Positions 33,627-43,333 of a stretch of DNA of 64,000 nt are shown here, one piece after another. Source of the stretch: Paenibacillus luteus. Lineage in GTDB: Bacteria; Bacillota; Bacilli; Paenibacillales; Paenibacillaceae. The stretch is from the NCBI RefSeq assembly GCF_006542765.1, contig NZ_SKCD01000022.1, forward strand, positions 1 through 64,000. The letters are read 5' to 3'. A program made the translations under genes and the position numbers. A model generated the notes under the pieces. The model saw only the letters and a list, made by a program, of their open reading frames with translations, did no database searches and had not been told where the DNA came from. The first letter of the stretch is position 1; each line of letters starts with the position of its first letter.

Positions 33627-35708
33627 CTACAAGGCCGTACAGCTGGTTTCACGGAAAGTCGCCTCTCCTGTTCCGATAAAGCCCGGTACGCCTCCTAGCC
33701 CATCTATCGCGTCAGCAAACCATATATGCTCGTCTACGCGGATGGTGAGGCTGCTTCCCGCCACCGTGCAGGATAGCGTATGCCAGCCTGTCCAGTCAAA
33801 AGAATCGGCGGCTAGCGATGCAACCAAAATTACGTTCACTGCACCGTCCATGCGCTGCAAGGTCGTAATCGTTTCAGCAGCCCGGCTCAAGATGACCTCT
33901 ACCCTGTTGCTTTCATCGGAGTACGATGCAAGCATGCCGAACGCAGCCCCGCGCTTGATCAGAATATCCGTTTCGAAGCGATAGGCATGGCCTGCCTCAG
34001 CAGCACCGAATGGCTGTATTTGCCACAAGGTGCGGCGATTATGATTGCTGCGGCAGTGCAGCTCTCCGCCGCTCACGCGGCAAACGCCTTCACCGTCCAC
34101 ACGCTGCAGGAGTTCTGCGAAAGAGCTTCCATTCTCAGAAGTCAAAGCGGCATGCCGCGTAACCTCAAAGCCAGCGAAAGCTGCTGACGTATAGCGCGTA
34201 TGCATGCCTACGCTGCCGCTAACGATTGGGAAGCTTGCCTCGATGACCGAAACGCCATTAAGCTTAATGATGAAATGCCTTCCCGTTTTTTCTACGCGCA
34301 GCAAATGAAAGGCAGCAAAACGATAAGCCTTAGGCAGCGCATGCTCGATCGCTTCATGCTGAACGCCTTTGTAGACAGCCTGTGCCCGCAGTACCCTCCG
34401 GCCTACGTCAAACAATACCGAGACATAGCTGCTCTCGTCCAAATATGCAGCATAGATTCCATACAAGCCGCCTGTATGGTCGTTATGCCACTTCATGCTG
34501 GCCTCAAGAACATAGTTTGTATATTGTTCACGGGTTACAGCTCCGGCAACAACGGCTCGGTTCGCCTGAAGGGCCTCCCTGTTTGCTTGCGACCAATCGC
34601 CAGCCATCGTCAGCCAATGTCCGTCTAAACCTTCGCCGCTGCCATCGAACAAATCACGCAGGGCTGGCCGTGCAGGTGCCGGCTGCTCCGCGTACGAAGG
34701 ACCAGCGATATATAGCTGGTCTCCTCTCCAAAGCAGCGGGTCGGCACGCATCGTGCGCTGCTCGCGGTTCATGTCGAGCACATCGGCCGCATTGCGCCCA
34801 TGGTAGAACACCCATTGATCTACGTTGTTCGGTCCGCGGATGACAGAGTTATGCCCGACTCCCTCTACGCCCTCATTTTTGCGAAGGAGCGGCTTATATT
34901 GATCATCGGAAGGATATTTGAGCCAATCCAGCTCAAGAAGCGATTGCCCCTTGCCAGCATCCGCCATTGAATAGCCCAAGAAATAGTTCGGCCGAACATA
35001 GGCATTTCCGCTGTACATCATATAATGCTTCAAACCGCGCTTCAAGTAGAAAGCTCCCTCGATCGTATGCCAATCACGGCCGTCGCCGAAACGGTTTTCT
35101 TCATAAATTTCCTCGTCAATCGTAGGTACAACGACAATCTGCGGCTCTCCCGCCGGCGTCACCATATCGAGGAGCCGATCAACCAGAATGACCGTGCCTG
35201 CGCGGTCACGATCTACGCCAGAGTATTCATTATTAGAATAAAACATATAATAATCGCCATGCTCATCCTTTACGACATGCGCATCCAGCGAAAACGTATC
35301 ATAAAATGTCCGTACATACTCAAACGGTCCTTCCGGTGTCTCGGATACGGCAACCATCAAGCGCTCCTCATGCACATCCTCTGAATGCTCGGGCATAGAG
35401 GAAACGTACAAATAGAAGTGGCCGTTTTCGTAAACGGCTGCAGGCGCCCAATAGTTTTTGCGTCCTGGTATTCGAAAGCCAATACCAAAATGCTCCCAGC
35501 TTAGCAGATCATCCGAGCGGAGTACGACTACTCCCGCTTCGCCAGTCGCATAGGTGTAATAGCATCCATTATGCTTCAGCACATACGGGTCTGGATGCAC
35601 GAGCGTCAACGGCTCTGCCTGGCCAGCTCCAGCCTTAATCGGAAGCGGATTGTGATACGAATTGGCGCCATTCAGCGGCATTCCATCTGCTTGCGTTCTT
35701 TTGTCCAT
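33627..35708 (-). CDS. Glycoside hydrolase family 43 with two C-terminal beta-sandwich domains
   Basis: The 693-residue enzyme has an N-terminal five-bladed GH43 catalytic domain (about 15-345). The three acidic positions are visible: HPDPYV (base), SLDAHVV (pKa modulator) and HTIEGAF (acid). Two LamG/DUF1349-like domains follow (about 360-540 and 545-690). Family members act as arabinofuranosidases or xylosidases on hemicellulose or pectin side chains. No signal peptide is seen, so it is probably cytoplasmic and acts on imported oligosaccharides. I chose ATG 35708 because GGAGG is eight bases upstream. The upstream in-frame TTG precludes that spacing. It follows the permease pair in the operon. 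Confidence 0.85.
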   Translation of the reverse strand: MDKRTQADGMPLNGANSYHNPLPIKAGAGQAEPLTLVHPDPYVLKHNGCYYTYATGEAGVVVLRSDDLLSWEHFGIGFRIPGRKNYWAPAAVYENGHFYLYVSSMPEHSEDVHEERLMVAVSETPEGPFEYVRTFYDTFSLDAHVVKDEHGDYYMFYSNNEYSGVDRDRAGTVILVDRLLDMVTPAGEPQIVVVPTIDEEIYEENRFGDGRDWHTIEGAFYLKRGLKHYMMYSGNAYVRPNYFLGYSMADAGKGQSLLELDWLKYPSDDQYKPLLRKNEGVEGVGHNSVIRGPNNVDQWVFYHGRNAADVLDMNREQRTMRADPLLWRGDQLYIAGPSYAEQPAPARPALRDLFDGSGEGLDGHWLTMAGDWSQANREALQANRAVVAGAVTREQYTNYVLEASMKWHNDHTGGLYGIYAAYLDESSYVSVLFDVGRRVLRAQAVYKGVQHEAIEHALPKAYRFAAFHLLRVEKTGRHFIIKLNGVSVIEASFPIVSGSVGMHTRYTSAAFAGFEVTRHAALTSENGSSFAELLQRVDGEGVCRVSGGELHCRSNHNRRTLWQIQPFGAAEAGHAYRFETDILIKRGAAFGMLASYSDESNRVEVILSRAAETITTLQRMDGAVNVILVASLAADSFDWTGWHTLSCTVAGSSLTIRVDEHIWFADAIDGLGGVPGFIGTGEATFRETSCTAL

Positions 35709-35732
35709 ATGATTATCCTCCAATGTTCTAAT

Positions 35733-36548
35733 TTAGCTTTTTACTGCCCCAGCAGTCAATCCGGATTTCATCGCATTCTGGCCGAACATGTAGACGATGA
35801 CAGAAGGAATGGTCATAAGAATGAGCGCTGCATACAGCTGGGCGACCATTTCCGGCGTTTGATTCGTCGTTCCCGTGAAAAACTGCGTAGCCAGCGTTAC
35901 CGTATACATCTTCTCGTCGCGAATGAGCAGCAGCGGAATAATATAATCGTTCCACGAGTAAATAAAGGTCAGCACTGCGATGTTGATAATGGCCGGTACG
36001 CCCAGCGGAATCATGATCGTTCTGTACATGCGGAACGACGAGGCGCCGTCAATCATGCCCGCCTCCAAGATCGCGTTCGGAATGGAATCGAAATAGTTTT
36101 TGAGAATAAGCAGCATGAATGGGGCATTGAAGGCTACCAGCGGCAAAATAACGCCTGCGTAGCTGTTCATAATGCCCAGTGTCTTGGCCGTGAAGAACAG
36201 CGGGGACATTACCGCAGTTGCCGGTATTGCCAAGCAGGCTACGAGCGAATAGAACAGCACATCTTTAAGCTTGAACTGCATTTTGGAGAACGCATAGGCA
36301 GCAAGCGTAGCGAGCAGCCCGACAACAGCCGTCGTACACACGGCGATGAAGAAGCTGTTGAATACGACTAGGAAATAGTTGACCTTCGGATGCTGGATGA
36401 CCGCCAAATAATTGCCGAAGCCGTTGATTCCAAGCGATTTAATAACCGATTGCACGAGCGGGTACAGCCAAATGAGCGCGAATACGGCCAACACGGCCTG
36501 AATCGCCCACTTATCTATTTTTCGCAAATTAATAAACATAGGACTCAC
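35733..36548 (-). CDS. Carbohydrate ABC transporter permease, MalG type
   Basis: The 271-residue inner-membrane permease has six hydrophobic helices and the EAA loop, LEAGMIDGASSFRMYRTIMI followed by PLGVPAI, that contacts the ATPase. It pairs with the MalF-type permease immediately upstream (9-base gap). Together with the lipoprotein at 37559 they form a CUT1 sugar importer. No ATPase gene is present in the cluster. C-terminal GLTAGAVKS is the usual end of this subfamily. Confidence 0.9.
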   Translation of the reverse strand: MSPMFINLRKIDKWAIQAVLAVFALIWLYPLVQSVIKSLGINGFGNYLAVIQHPKVNYFLVVFNSFFIAVCTTAVVGLLATLAAYAFSKMQFKLKDVLFYSLVACLAIPATAVMSPLFFTAKTLGIMNSYAGVILPLVAFNAPFMLLILKNYFDSIPNAILEAGMIDGASSFRMYRTIMIPLGVPAIINIAVLTFIYSWNDYIIPLLLIRDEKMYTVTLATQFFTGTTNQTPEMVAQLYAALILMTIPSVIVYMFGQNAMKSGLTAGAVKS

Positions 36549-36557
36549 CTCTTCCTG

Positions 36558-37448
36558 TTATAGATCACGCTGCTGGCGGTTCGTATATTGGATTTGCAGC
36601 ACCGCAAGCACAAGCGCGATAACCAGAATCGTAACGCCTGCTGCCGCGGACATGCCTCCGTTAAATTCCTCTATCGCTTTTTTATACACATAGGTGGTCA
36701 GAAACTCCGTCGAGCGTCCGGGACCGCCGCCAGTTAGCAGCGAGACGATATCGAACGTTTTGAGCGATCCGACGATGCCGAGAATAACGAGCGTAGAGGT
36801 CGTGCCCCCAACGAGCGGAACCGTAATCTTGAACAGCGTACGCCAGAAGCCGGAGCCGTCAATTTTGGCAGACTCATAGATTTCATCCGGAATAGCCAGC
36901 AGCGCCGAATAATAAAGGGTCATGCTGAAGCCCATCCATTCAAAAATATTTACGATAATAATGGACATCAGCGCGTATTTGGGATCTCCCAGCCAGGAAA
37001 CGGCCAGAAAATCAAGCCCGATTGCGCGAAGACCTTCGTTCAAACTACCGAAATTCGTATCCATAATAATGCGGAAGATCGCCGCGATTATAATCGGCGC
37101 CATAATCGTCGGGATGAAATAAACCGAACGGAAAATCGCATGCCCCTTCAGCCTCGCGCGCAGCAGCACTGCCAGCATTAAGCCAAGCGCTGCTTGTACG
37201 CCGACCGTACATACGAAGAAGATTAAATTGTTGCGTAACGCGATATGGTAAGACTTATCGTCAAACAGCTTGATATAGTTATCGAAGCCGATATATTTCA
37301 TGTCCGTGTCGATGCCGTTCCAGGAATGAAAGCTTGTGTATACGGTAAATCCAATGCAGTAATACAGAAACAATCCCGACAATACAAGTATCGGCAGTAC
37401 ATAAAGATACGCTCTCCAGCCGGAAAGCACTGAACGGTTGCCAGTCAT
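36558..37448 (-). CDS. Carbohydrate ABC transporter permease, MalF type
   Basis: The 296-residue permease has six predicted helices and the EAA motif YESAKIDGSGFWRTLFKITV-PLVGG. The periplasmic-side loop after helix 1 (YTSFHSWNGIDTDMKYIGFD) is typical of CUT1 permeases. It is the first permease after the binding-protein gene, separated by a stem-loop (37507-37544). It functions with the MalG-type partner and the binding protein in oligosaccharide uptake. Confidence 0.9.
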   Translation of the reverse strand: MTGNRSVLSGWRAYLYVLPILVLSGLFLYYCIGFTVYTSFHSWNGIDTDMKYIGFDNYIKLFDDKSYHIALRNNLIFFVCTVGVQAALGLMLAVLLRARLKGHAIFRSVYFIPTIMAPIIIAAIFRIIMDTNFGSLNEGLRAIGLDFLAVSWLGDPKYALMSIIIVNIFEWMGFSMTLYYSALLAIPDEIYESAKIDGSGFWRTLFKITVPLVGGTTSTLVILGIVGSLKTFDIVSLLTGGGPGRSTEFLTTYVYKKAIEEFNGGMSAAAGVTILVIALVLAVLQIQYTNRQQRDL

Positions 37449-37506
37449 GGTGCATCACTCCTCCATTTGCCAATTCTCTAGCTTGCTTCTCTCTCTACTA
37501 ACAAGA

Positions 37507-37544
37507 AAAGAGCATGAATACCGACTCGCATATCCATGCTCTTT
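37507..37544 (-). terminator. Stem-loop between binding-protein and permease genes
   Basis: AAAGAGCATG (37507-37516) and CATGCTCTTT (37535-37544) form a perfect 10-bp stem followed on the minus strand by TCTTGT. Its position suggests partial termination, giving more binding protein than permease. Confidence 0.65.
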
Positions 37545-37558
37545 GTTTTCCTTACCGA

Positions 37559-38908
37559 TTAATTGCGGTCAATGCCGTCCGAAATCTTTTGAATATCCTT
37601 GAGTGCCGTTTCTATGCTTTTGCCTGCCGCGACATCCTGCATCGCTACGCCGATTGCATTCGTAAGCTCCGGATAGTCGAGCAGACGTTTGCCGATCGCA
37701 TTGGCAATAGCGTCATTTACAGTTTTGATGCCTTCGCGCTCAGCTTCGAACTTGAATTGATCGAGCGATTGAATTTGTACGCCAACCTTGGCAGGCGAGC
37801 CTTGAATGAAGTCCGCCATAATTTGCTGGCCTTCGCCTTGCGTCATGAACTCAAGCAGCTTCCATGCCGCTTCCTTGTGCTTCGAGCTTTTGTTGATTGA
37901 CAGCGCCGTATCTACGCTCGCCACCGCTCTTGCTTCATTTGGTCCGATTTGCGGAAGCAGGAAAATGCCGATTTCGTCATTTTCGATTGCGGTACCGTCT
38001 TTCTCGCCGCCCGGCAGGCTGAAGCCTGCATGCCATGAGCCAGTTAGGAACATAGCTGCTTTGCCGGAGTAGAAGTATTGGTCACGCGCATCCGGATAAG
38101 TCGACAAGCCGAGTGCTCCGTCCTGCATCACTTTGTCGGTGAATAGCTTGCTCCAAGCCGTCATCGTGTCAACAAATACCTGGTCTGTCCATGCCAGCTT
38201 GCCTTGCTCGGCTTCATAAATTTTGCCAGACGCGAACTGGTTGCTAAGCGATACGAACATATCGACGTCGTGCCAGATATCCTTTGCTCCGAAAGCTACG
38301 GGAACGATGCCGTTGCCCTTTTCACGAATGGTGGCATTAACGGTAAGCCATTCCTCGTAGGTTGCAGGCACCTTCGTAATGCCAAGCTTATCGAAGATCG
38401 TTTTGTTATAAAGCACGAACTCTTGGCCCGTAAGATTAAGCGGCAAAGCTACCATCGTGCCATCCGTAGCTTTAACTTGGTCAATCGACGCTTTCACGAA
38501 TTTGTCTTGCCAGCCTGCTCCCCAATTTTTGTCCGCAAGCGCCTCAATCGGCTCCAGTGTATTCGCGTATTGATTCAGCATCCCGCCTACTTGCATGCCT
38601 AGCAGATCCGGACCTTCATTGGCAGCCATGGCAACCTGCAGCTTCTTTTGGAAATCCGTTTGCTCGCCGCGCCAGTAATCAACCTTGATGTTCGGGTTAG
38701 CTGCCTCGAAAGTAGCAATGGCCTTCTCTGCTTGTACGTCAGTCGGTACCCATGACCAGAAGGTCACCGTTTCCTGCTCGCCGGAGGCAGCGCCTCCGTT
38801 ATTTCCCGTGTTTGATTCTGCGTTCTTATTACCGCATGCCGCAGCTGTCAGCAGCAGGCAAACCGACAATGCCAGTACAAGTACAAATTTAAATGATCCT
38901 TTTTTCAT
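37559..38908 (-). CDS. Carbohydrate ABC transporter substrate-binding lipoprotein
   Basis: The 449-residue family-1 solute-binding protein has a lipoprotein signal (hydrophobic 8-24, lipobox TAAAC with C25). The mature part starts GNKNAESNTG and contains the typical GKAAMFLTGSWHAGF ligand-domain segment. It is anchored outside the membrane and delivers an oligosaccharide to the downstream permeases. The signal-regulated position just after a YesM/YesN-type two-component system fits induction by its own ligand. The ligand is unknown, but the GH43 partner suggests arabino- or xylo-oligosaccharides. Confidence 0.9.
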   Translation of the reverse strand: MKKGSFKFVLVLALSVCLLLTAAACGNKNAESNTGNNGGAASGEQETVTFWSWVPTDVQAEKAIATFEAANPNIKVDYWRGEQTDFQKKLQVAMAANEGPDLLGMQVGGMLNQYANTLEPIEALADKNWGAGWQDKFVKASIDQVKATDGTMVALPLNLTGQEFVLYNKTIFDKLGITKVPATYEEWLTVNATIREKGNGIVPVAFGAKDIWHDVDMFVSLSNQFASGKIYEAEQGKLAWTDQVFVDTMTAWSKLFTDKVMQDGALGLSTYPDARDQYFYSGKAAMFLTGSWHAGFSLPGGEKDGTAIENDEIGIFLLPQIGPNEARAVASVDTALSINKSSKHKEAAWKLLEFMTQGEGQQIMADFIQGSPAKVGVQIQSLDQFKFEAEREGIKTVNDAIANAIGKRLLDYPELTNAIGVAMQDVAAGKSIETALKDIQKISDGIDRN

Positions 38909-38966
38909 ATTCCCATCTCCCCTTAGATGTGTGCTTCTCTTCTTGCTCCTTAATCATAAAAAAGAA

Positions 38967-38984
38967 GAGCCCGTTCGCGGACTC
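38967..38984 (-). terminator. Terminator after the first response-regulator gene
   Basis: GAGCCCG-TTCG-CGGACTC (38967-38984) forms a short stem with one mismatch and a TTCG loop, followed on the minus strand by TTCTTTTTTATG. It separates the regulator operon from the transporter operon. Confidence 0.65.
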
Positions 38985-39030
38985 CATTATTTTTACTTTT
39001 ACTCTATCTTTTTTACTTTTTGTAGTCGAA

Positions 39031-40659
39031 CTACCGCTTCTGCTGTTTTTCGTACTCAAGCGGTGTCGTTCCGGTTATTTTTTTGAATACAGTAAAAAAA
39101 TAATTATAGTGGTTAAAACCAACCTGCTTCACCACACCCTTGAGGTCTGTGTCACCGGTCCTTATGAGCAGCTTAGCCTGCTCCACCCGCACATGGTTAA
39201 CATAATCGGTAAACCCCTGTCCACACTCCTCCTTGAACATTCGGCTCAAATAGGAGGCATTGACCCCAATGACCTCCGCAGCCTCCTGCAAGGTTATCGG
39301 CTCTGCATAATGCCTGCGGATCCATTCCATCGTCCGCCTCGTGTTATCGGAGTACAGTGTATCATGCACGAACGGACGCAGCGCTTGTACAAGCTTACGG
39401 TAAATCTCCAAGATCCACTCCTTCAGCTCAGTCAGCGTATCGAACTTGCCTATAGCTTGGTAAGGATTATGGTCGTTTCCGAATAACTCCTGCTCAGCTA
39501 TGCCCGCCTCCTTCGACTTGCGGTTAACGAGATGAATAAGCTCGACCGCGACCATCTGAGTCGTCTTATGCGGAGCTCGCGCCTTCCCCATCCGGGCAAA
39601 CAGCTCGTCGATTCGAAGAATGAGCTCCTCCTCATTGAGCGTCGCAAGCAGCGACAGCAGCTGTCTTTCCAGCTTTACGTCTACGGAGAAACTGACGCTG
39701 GAGGCTTCCTTCCGCTGAAGTCCAGGCCAGATCACGACGTCTCCGCTTTCATAGAAGCGCTCCTGCAGCGCCTTGTCCGCGTCTTTGTAGTAACTCGGCA
39801 GCGTCTCCACCTTGTTGCATATTTCACTTACGCTGCAGCTTATGACTAAATTTAGCTGACGCTTCGCGCTCACTCTAATACGCGACAACGCCTCCGATAT
39901 GATTGTGTGCCATATAAACTTGCTGTTCGTATCAAAAGAAAAAACGAAGGCGAATTTCCCGTTTTCAATGGGCGCCATATACGCATTTCCCGTATCAGCC
40001 AAAATGTTATCCGTAATATCCATAAAGGAGCCGTTCATGAATGCAAGCTCCTTCGCATCGAATCGGTCCTCTAGCTTCCTTCGGCTATCCCATTCCGCAA
40101 CGACCACTGTCAGCATACGGAGGTTCAACGCGACATCAAGCTTATCCGCCTTCAGCAGGAGTTCCTCTTCGCTGCCATAGCTGTGCTGAACAAGATCTCT
40201 TACGAAGTCCCGAAGCATCGTCGTCTGGTTCTGCTGCATTTGCTTCTGCATATGTATCGTCTTCTCGTGCGCCTCCTGCTCTTTGGCGAGCAGCTCCTTC
40301 GCACCAGCCAGCGCTGCCTGCAAGATGCTCGCATCCAGTTCATGCTTCAGGATATAGTCCACCGCGCCACGGCGCATACTGTTCTTCACGTAATGCACAT
40401 CGCTATAGCTGCTGATTGCAATTACCTGCGTATGGGGAAATCGCTCCGCGATGTAATTAATAAGTGCAAGCCCGTCCATGCCGGGCATGCTCATGTCCGT
40501 AATTACAATTTCGGGATTGCGTTCATCCAGGAGCTTAAGTGCCGCCTGCCCTCCGTTTGCTTCTCCGCATAAGAGGAAACCGTTGGCTTCCCAGTTCATC
40601 ATGTTTTTCAGCTTGCTCAGCATAGGCAAGTCATCGTCCACCAATAGCACGTTAAGCAT
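39031..40659 (-). CDS. AraC-type response regulator (YesN-like)
   Basis: The 542-residue cytoplasmic regulator has an N-terminal receiver (phosphoacceptor D55 in ITDMSMPGMDG, acidic pocket LLVDDD), a long central region, and a C-terminal AraC domain with two HTHs (about 440-542: ITLQEAAEVIGVNASYLSRM and DLKGVVKQVGFNHYNYFFTV). It overlaps the kinase gene by 8 bases. It probably activates the adjacent binding-protein/permease/GH43 operon when its kinase detects the sugar. Confidence 0.9.
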   Translation of the reverse strand: MLNVLLVDDDLPMLSKLKNMMNWEANGFLLCGEANGGQAALKLLDERNPEIVITDMSMPGMDGLALINYIAERFPHTQVIAISSYSDVHYVKNSMRRGAVDYILKHELDASILQAALAGAKELLAKEQEAHEKTIHMQKQMQQNQTTMLRDFVRDLVQHSYGSEEELLLKADKLDVALNLRMLTVVVAEWDSRRKLEDRFDAKELAFMNGSFMDITDNILADTGNAYMAPIENGKFAFVFSFDTNSKFIWHTIISEALSRIRVSAKRQLNLVISCSVSEICNKVETLPSYYKDADKALQERFYESGDVVIWPGLQRKEASSVSFSVDVKLERQLLSLLATLNEEELILRIDELFARMGKARAPHKTTQMVAVELIHLVNRKSKEAGIAEQELFGNDHNPYQAIGKFDTLTELKEWILEIYRKLVQALRPFVHDTLYSDNTRRTMEWIRRHYAEPITLQEAAEVIGVNASYLSRMFKEECGQGFTDYVNHVRVEQAKLLIRTGDTDLKGVVKQVGFNHYNYFFTVFKKITGTTPLEYEKQQKR

Positions 40660-42433
40660 CCTCGTTCTCCCCTTCCGCTTCGATCGGAATCCTCATCGTC
40701 ACCGTTGTAAACAAGCCTGACACGCTTTCAATCTGGAGCCCGTAGCCCGCTCCGTAATGGAGCCTGATCCGCTCCTGGACATTGCCGAGCCCGATTCCGC
40801 TGAACCGCGACTGATTTTTCTCTGCCACCTGATCGAATATAGCCGCTAGCCGCTCCGGCTCGATTCCAACGCCATTATCAGATACCTGCAGCATGATATG
40901 GCCTTCATCGCCGTACCCTTTCACCATAAGCTGGCCTCTTCCCTTTAATGGCTCCAGTCCATGGATCAGCGCGTTCTCCACGATCGGCTGCAGCAAGAAC
41001 TTCAGCATACGTGCTTCTAAAATACTTTCTTCAATATCGAAGACCGCATCAAATTTATCATAATAGCGAAACTGTTGGATGTTCAAATAATGCTCTAAAT
41101 ATTGCTGCTCCTCCCGCACCGAAATAAATTCGCCGCCCTTGCCCATGCTGCTGTGCAGAAGCGTAACGAGCGATGTAACCAGCTGCTTGATATTGTCAGC
41201 CTTCTGAACATCGGCAAGCCATTTGATCTGGTTCAACGTATTAAACAAGAAATGCGGATTGATCTGGGCTTGCAGCGCCTTGAATTCGAGTAACCGCTTC
41301 TGCTCCTCCGTCTTCTTCACGTCATCGAGCAGTTCGCGCAAATTGATAACCATTGCATTAAAACCGCGGCTCAGCTCCTCGATCTCGTCGCCAGACGAAA
41401 TCGCAATCGGATCGGACAGGTTTCCGGCGCTTACCCTTTTCATCGCATGACGCAAGCGTCCGATATTTTTCGTGATTTGGTTCGAAATAATCGTCGCGAC
41501 GATCAAGGCTGCAATGAGCGTCAGCACGGGAATCAGCATGATGTTATTAGCTGCTTTCCTGCTCTCGGCGAGCAGCTCGCTTCGCGGAATCAGACCGACC
41601 GTCGTCCAGTTCGTATAATCCGATGTATGGTAGACAACGAGATGCTCCTCGCCGTTTATGCGCATGCTAAGTTTTCCTGAACTGTCCGTGAGCAAGGGAA
41701 GCACACTCGCGTAATCCGTTCCGGCAATTGGCTTATTAATATCCTCCGCGCGGGGAGAATACACAAAGCCCCCTTTATTGTCCAGCAGGAACAGCTGGCT
41801 CTTATTCGGCAGCGGCGTATTGAATATGCGCTCGACCACCTCGTAGTTAAAATCGACATTTACGTATCCGACTGCTTCGCTACCGTTCATGATTGCCCGC
41901 GAGATGGATACGACGTTTTGATTCAAATAGGCGGACACCTTGTTCAGCTTCGTATTGGCATGCGTCGTAATAAATACTTTATTACCCCGCTGCTTAAGAA
42001 GCTGCTCGTACCAAATCGAGCGCATGAATTCATCAGCAGGTACCGTAGACCCCTGCGTATAGCTGCGCCCACCGATGCTTGAGACGAGGATGCTCGAAAT
42101 GTAATATTTGTAGCCGTATAGGCTCGAAATGAAATTGTCGAGCTTACGGTCCTTTTCGAGCCGTTCGATTAATGTTTCCGTCGCATCGGGCAGCAGCATG
42201 TCAATGACATTCGGTTTATTCAATGAAATAATCGTGCTTATGTAATCAATATCCTTCAATGTGAGCTCGAAGCTCTTGTTCGCGTCCAGTATCGTTCGTG
42301 ACATAAAGCTCTCCGCAGATTCCCGCTGGCTGTCGTAATATTTGTTGTACCAGAGTACGCTTACGATAGACAGGGAAGCGATGATCACAACCGAGAAGCT
42401 TGCGAACAGTTTGGTGCGTATACCGGTTCTCAT
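40652..42433 (-). CDS. Sensor histidine kinase, YesM type
   Basis: The 593-residue kinase has two transmembrane helices (about 8-30 and 295-320) flanking an extracellular Cache-like sensor, a HAMP linker, a His_kinase segment (LQAQINPHFLFNTLNQIKWL, phospho-His in NPHF) and an HATPase_c domain (ENALIHG, DNGVGI, GIGLGNVQERI). The frame continues upstream to 42556, but ATG 42433 has GGGAG nine bases before it and starts MRTGIRTKLFASFS, the normal beginning. It pairs with the downstream regulator. Confidence 0.9.
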   Translation of the reverse strand: MRTGIRTKLFASFSVVIIASLSIVSVLWYNKYYDSQRESAESFMSRTILDANKSFELTLKDIDYISTIISLNKPNVIDMLLPDATETLIERLEKDRKLDNFISSLYGYKYYISSILVSSIGGRSYTQGSTVPADEFMRSIWYEQLLKQRGNKVFITTHANTKLNKVSAYLNQNVVSISRAIMNGSEAVGYVNVDFNYEVVERIFNTPLPNKSQLFLLDNKGGFVYSPRAEDINKPIAGTDYASVLPLLTDSSGKLSMRINGEEHLVVYHTSDYTNWTTVGLIPRSELLAESRKAANNIMLIPVLTLIAALIVATIISNQITKNIGRLRHAMKRVSAGNLSDPIAISSGDEIEELSRGFNAMVINLRELLDDVKKTEEQKRLLEFKALQAQINPHFLFNTLNQIKWLADVQKADNIKQLVTSLVTLLHSSMGKGGEFISVREEQQYLEHYLNIQQFRYYDKFDAVFDIEESILEARMLKFLLQPIVENALIHGLEPLKGRGQLMVKGYGDEGHIMLQVSDNGVGIEPERLAAIFDQVAEKNQSRFSGIGLGNVQERIRLHYGAGYGLQIESVSGLFTTVTMRIPIEAEGENEDA

Positions 42434-42538
42434 GCTGAATCTCCCATTCTTTTTCTGCTCTTTTTTGCCATCTATCATACTCCTGATGCGCGAGCAGGAC
42501 AAGCATACCATGTAAAACACGAGAGGATGAAGTGCAGC

Positions 42539-42570
42539 AAGAGCCGCTCGCGTCATCGCGAACGGCTCTT
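42539..42570 (-). terminator. Hairpin between quinone-reductase relic and kinase gene
   Basis: AAGAGCCG plus TCGCG pairs with CGCGA plus CGGCTCTT around TCAT, a 13-bp stem with one mismatch. The T-run is poor, so termination is uncertain. It lies just after the relic stop at 42580. Confidence 0.5.
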
Positions 42571-42579
42571 TCCAACTCT

Positions 42580-42816
42580 TTATTCAAATAAATTAATCGC
42601 TTTGTCCTTGACTTCCTCCAGTATTCGCTTGCGAGCATCTTCATCGATTTGGAGGGCGCTTCCAAAAAAGATATATCCTTCTGGCTTATTGCCGCAAAAC
42701 TCATAAATACTGGTATATGAAAACATTTTGAGGCCATCATACATGCCTGTTCTGCTGTAAATCTCAGACGGCGTGCCATGCGTATTGATAATAAGTCCCT
42801 TTTCGCCTGAAAGCAG
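42580..42816 (-). pseudogene. 3' remnant of a flavodoxin-fold NAD(P)H quinone reductase
   Basis: A minus-strand frame without a start codon reads SGEKGLIINTHGTPSEIYSR, then TGMYDGLKMFSYTSIYEFCG, ending KAINLFE at the stop 42580-42582. It fits the C-terminal half of the NAD(P)H dehydrogenase (quinone)/flavodoxin-2 family. An in-frame TAG closes it upstream. The N-terminal FMN-binding half is gone. Confidence 0.55.
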
Positions 42817-42839
42817 CTAGTTTATGTCTATCAAATGCT

Positions 42840-43199
42840 TCATAAATAAGCGAAACCTCCGGAGATATGGGATCCAGTCTGCCTTAATGTTGCCTCTTTC
42901 CTCTGCATTATGTAAGCCCAACCTGCTTCTCGCTCCATGTCCAATGTCCAAAACCGAAGAACAAGCTCAGTATTTGTTGTTTTGCTTGAAGTGGCGACGT
43001 TCTTGTTGTCGATCAAATAGTGTCCGGTCAGACCAGCCGTTTCGTCGCTCGCAGCCAAATAAAAGACAGTTTCCGCTCCTTCAAACAGGGTTCGGAAAAC
43101 CGGCTTGCCGAAGCCTGTATTTCTATATACGCCGATATTGATCGCCACGGCTCCGGGATGCACGCATTTAATGAGCGTATCTGCGAGGAGCCTCGCTTT
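42840..43199 (-). pseudogene. 3' remnant of a short-chain dehydrogenase
   Basis: The frame reads ARLLADTLIKCVHPGAVAIN, then VFRTLFEGAETVFYLAASDE and TAGLTGHYLIDNK. This is the part of an SDR after the catalytic YxxxK (VHPG motif, P-E-x-A block, G-x-Y). The Rossmann half is missing and a stop closes the frame upstream. It sits next to the quinone-reductase relic on the same strand. Confidence 0.6.
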
Positions 43200-43333
43200 T
43201 TATCTAAGGGATTATAATCATATTCCAACTTGGAGAAATAAAAAGCGCTTTGTTAACTTTAATCTTTCGATAAAATCGTTTTAATCATAACCTATCTTCT
43301 TCATAAGCTTGACTGCTAATAAAAACAATCCGC

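Noticed and set aside
35571-36371. 266-codon plus-strand frame
   Set aside because: It is antisense to the MalG-type permease and GH43 start, with no ribosome-binding site and a His/Arg-rich product.
42246-42779. 177-codon minus-strand frame upstream of the first kinase
   Set aside because: It overlaps the kinase start in another frame. The true coding signal at 42580-42816 is in a different frame and is a quinone-reductase remnant.
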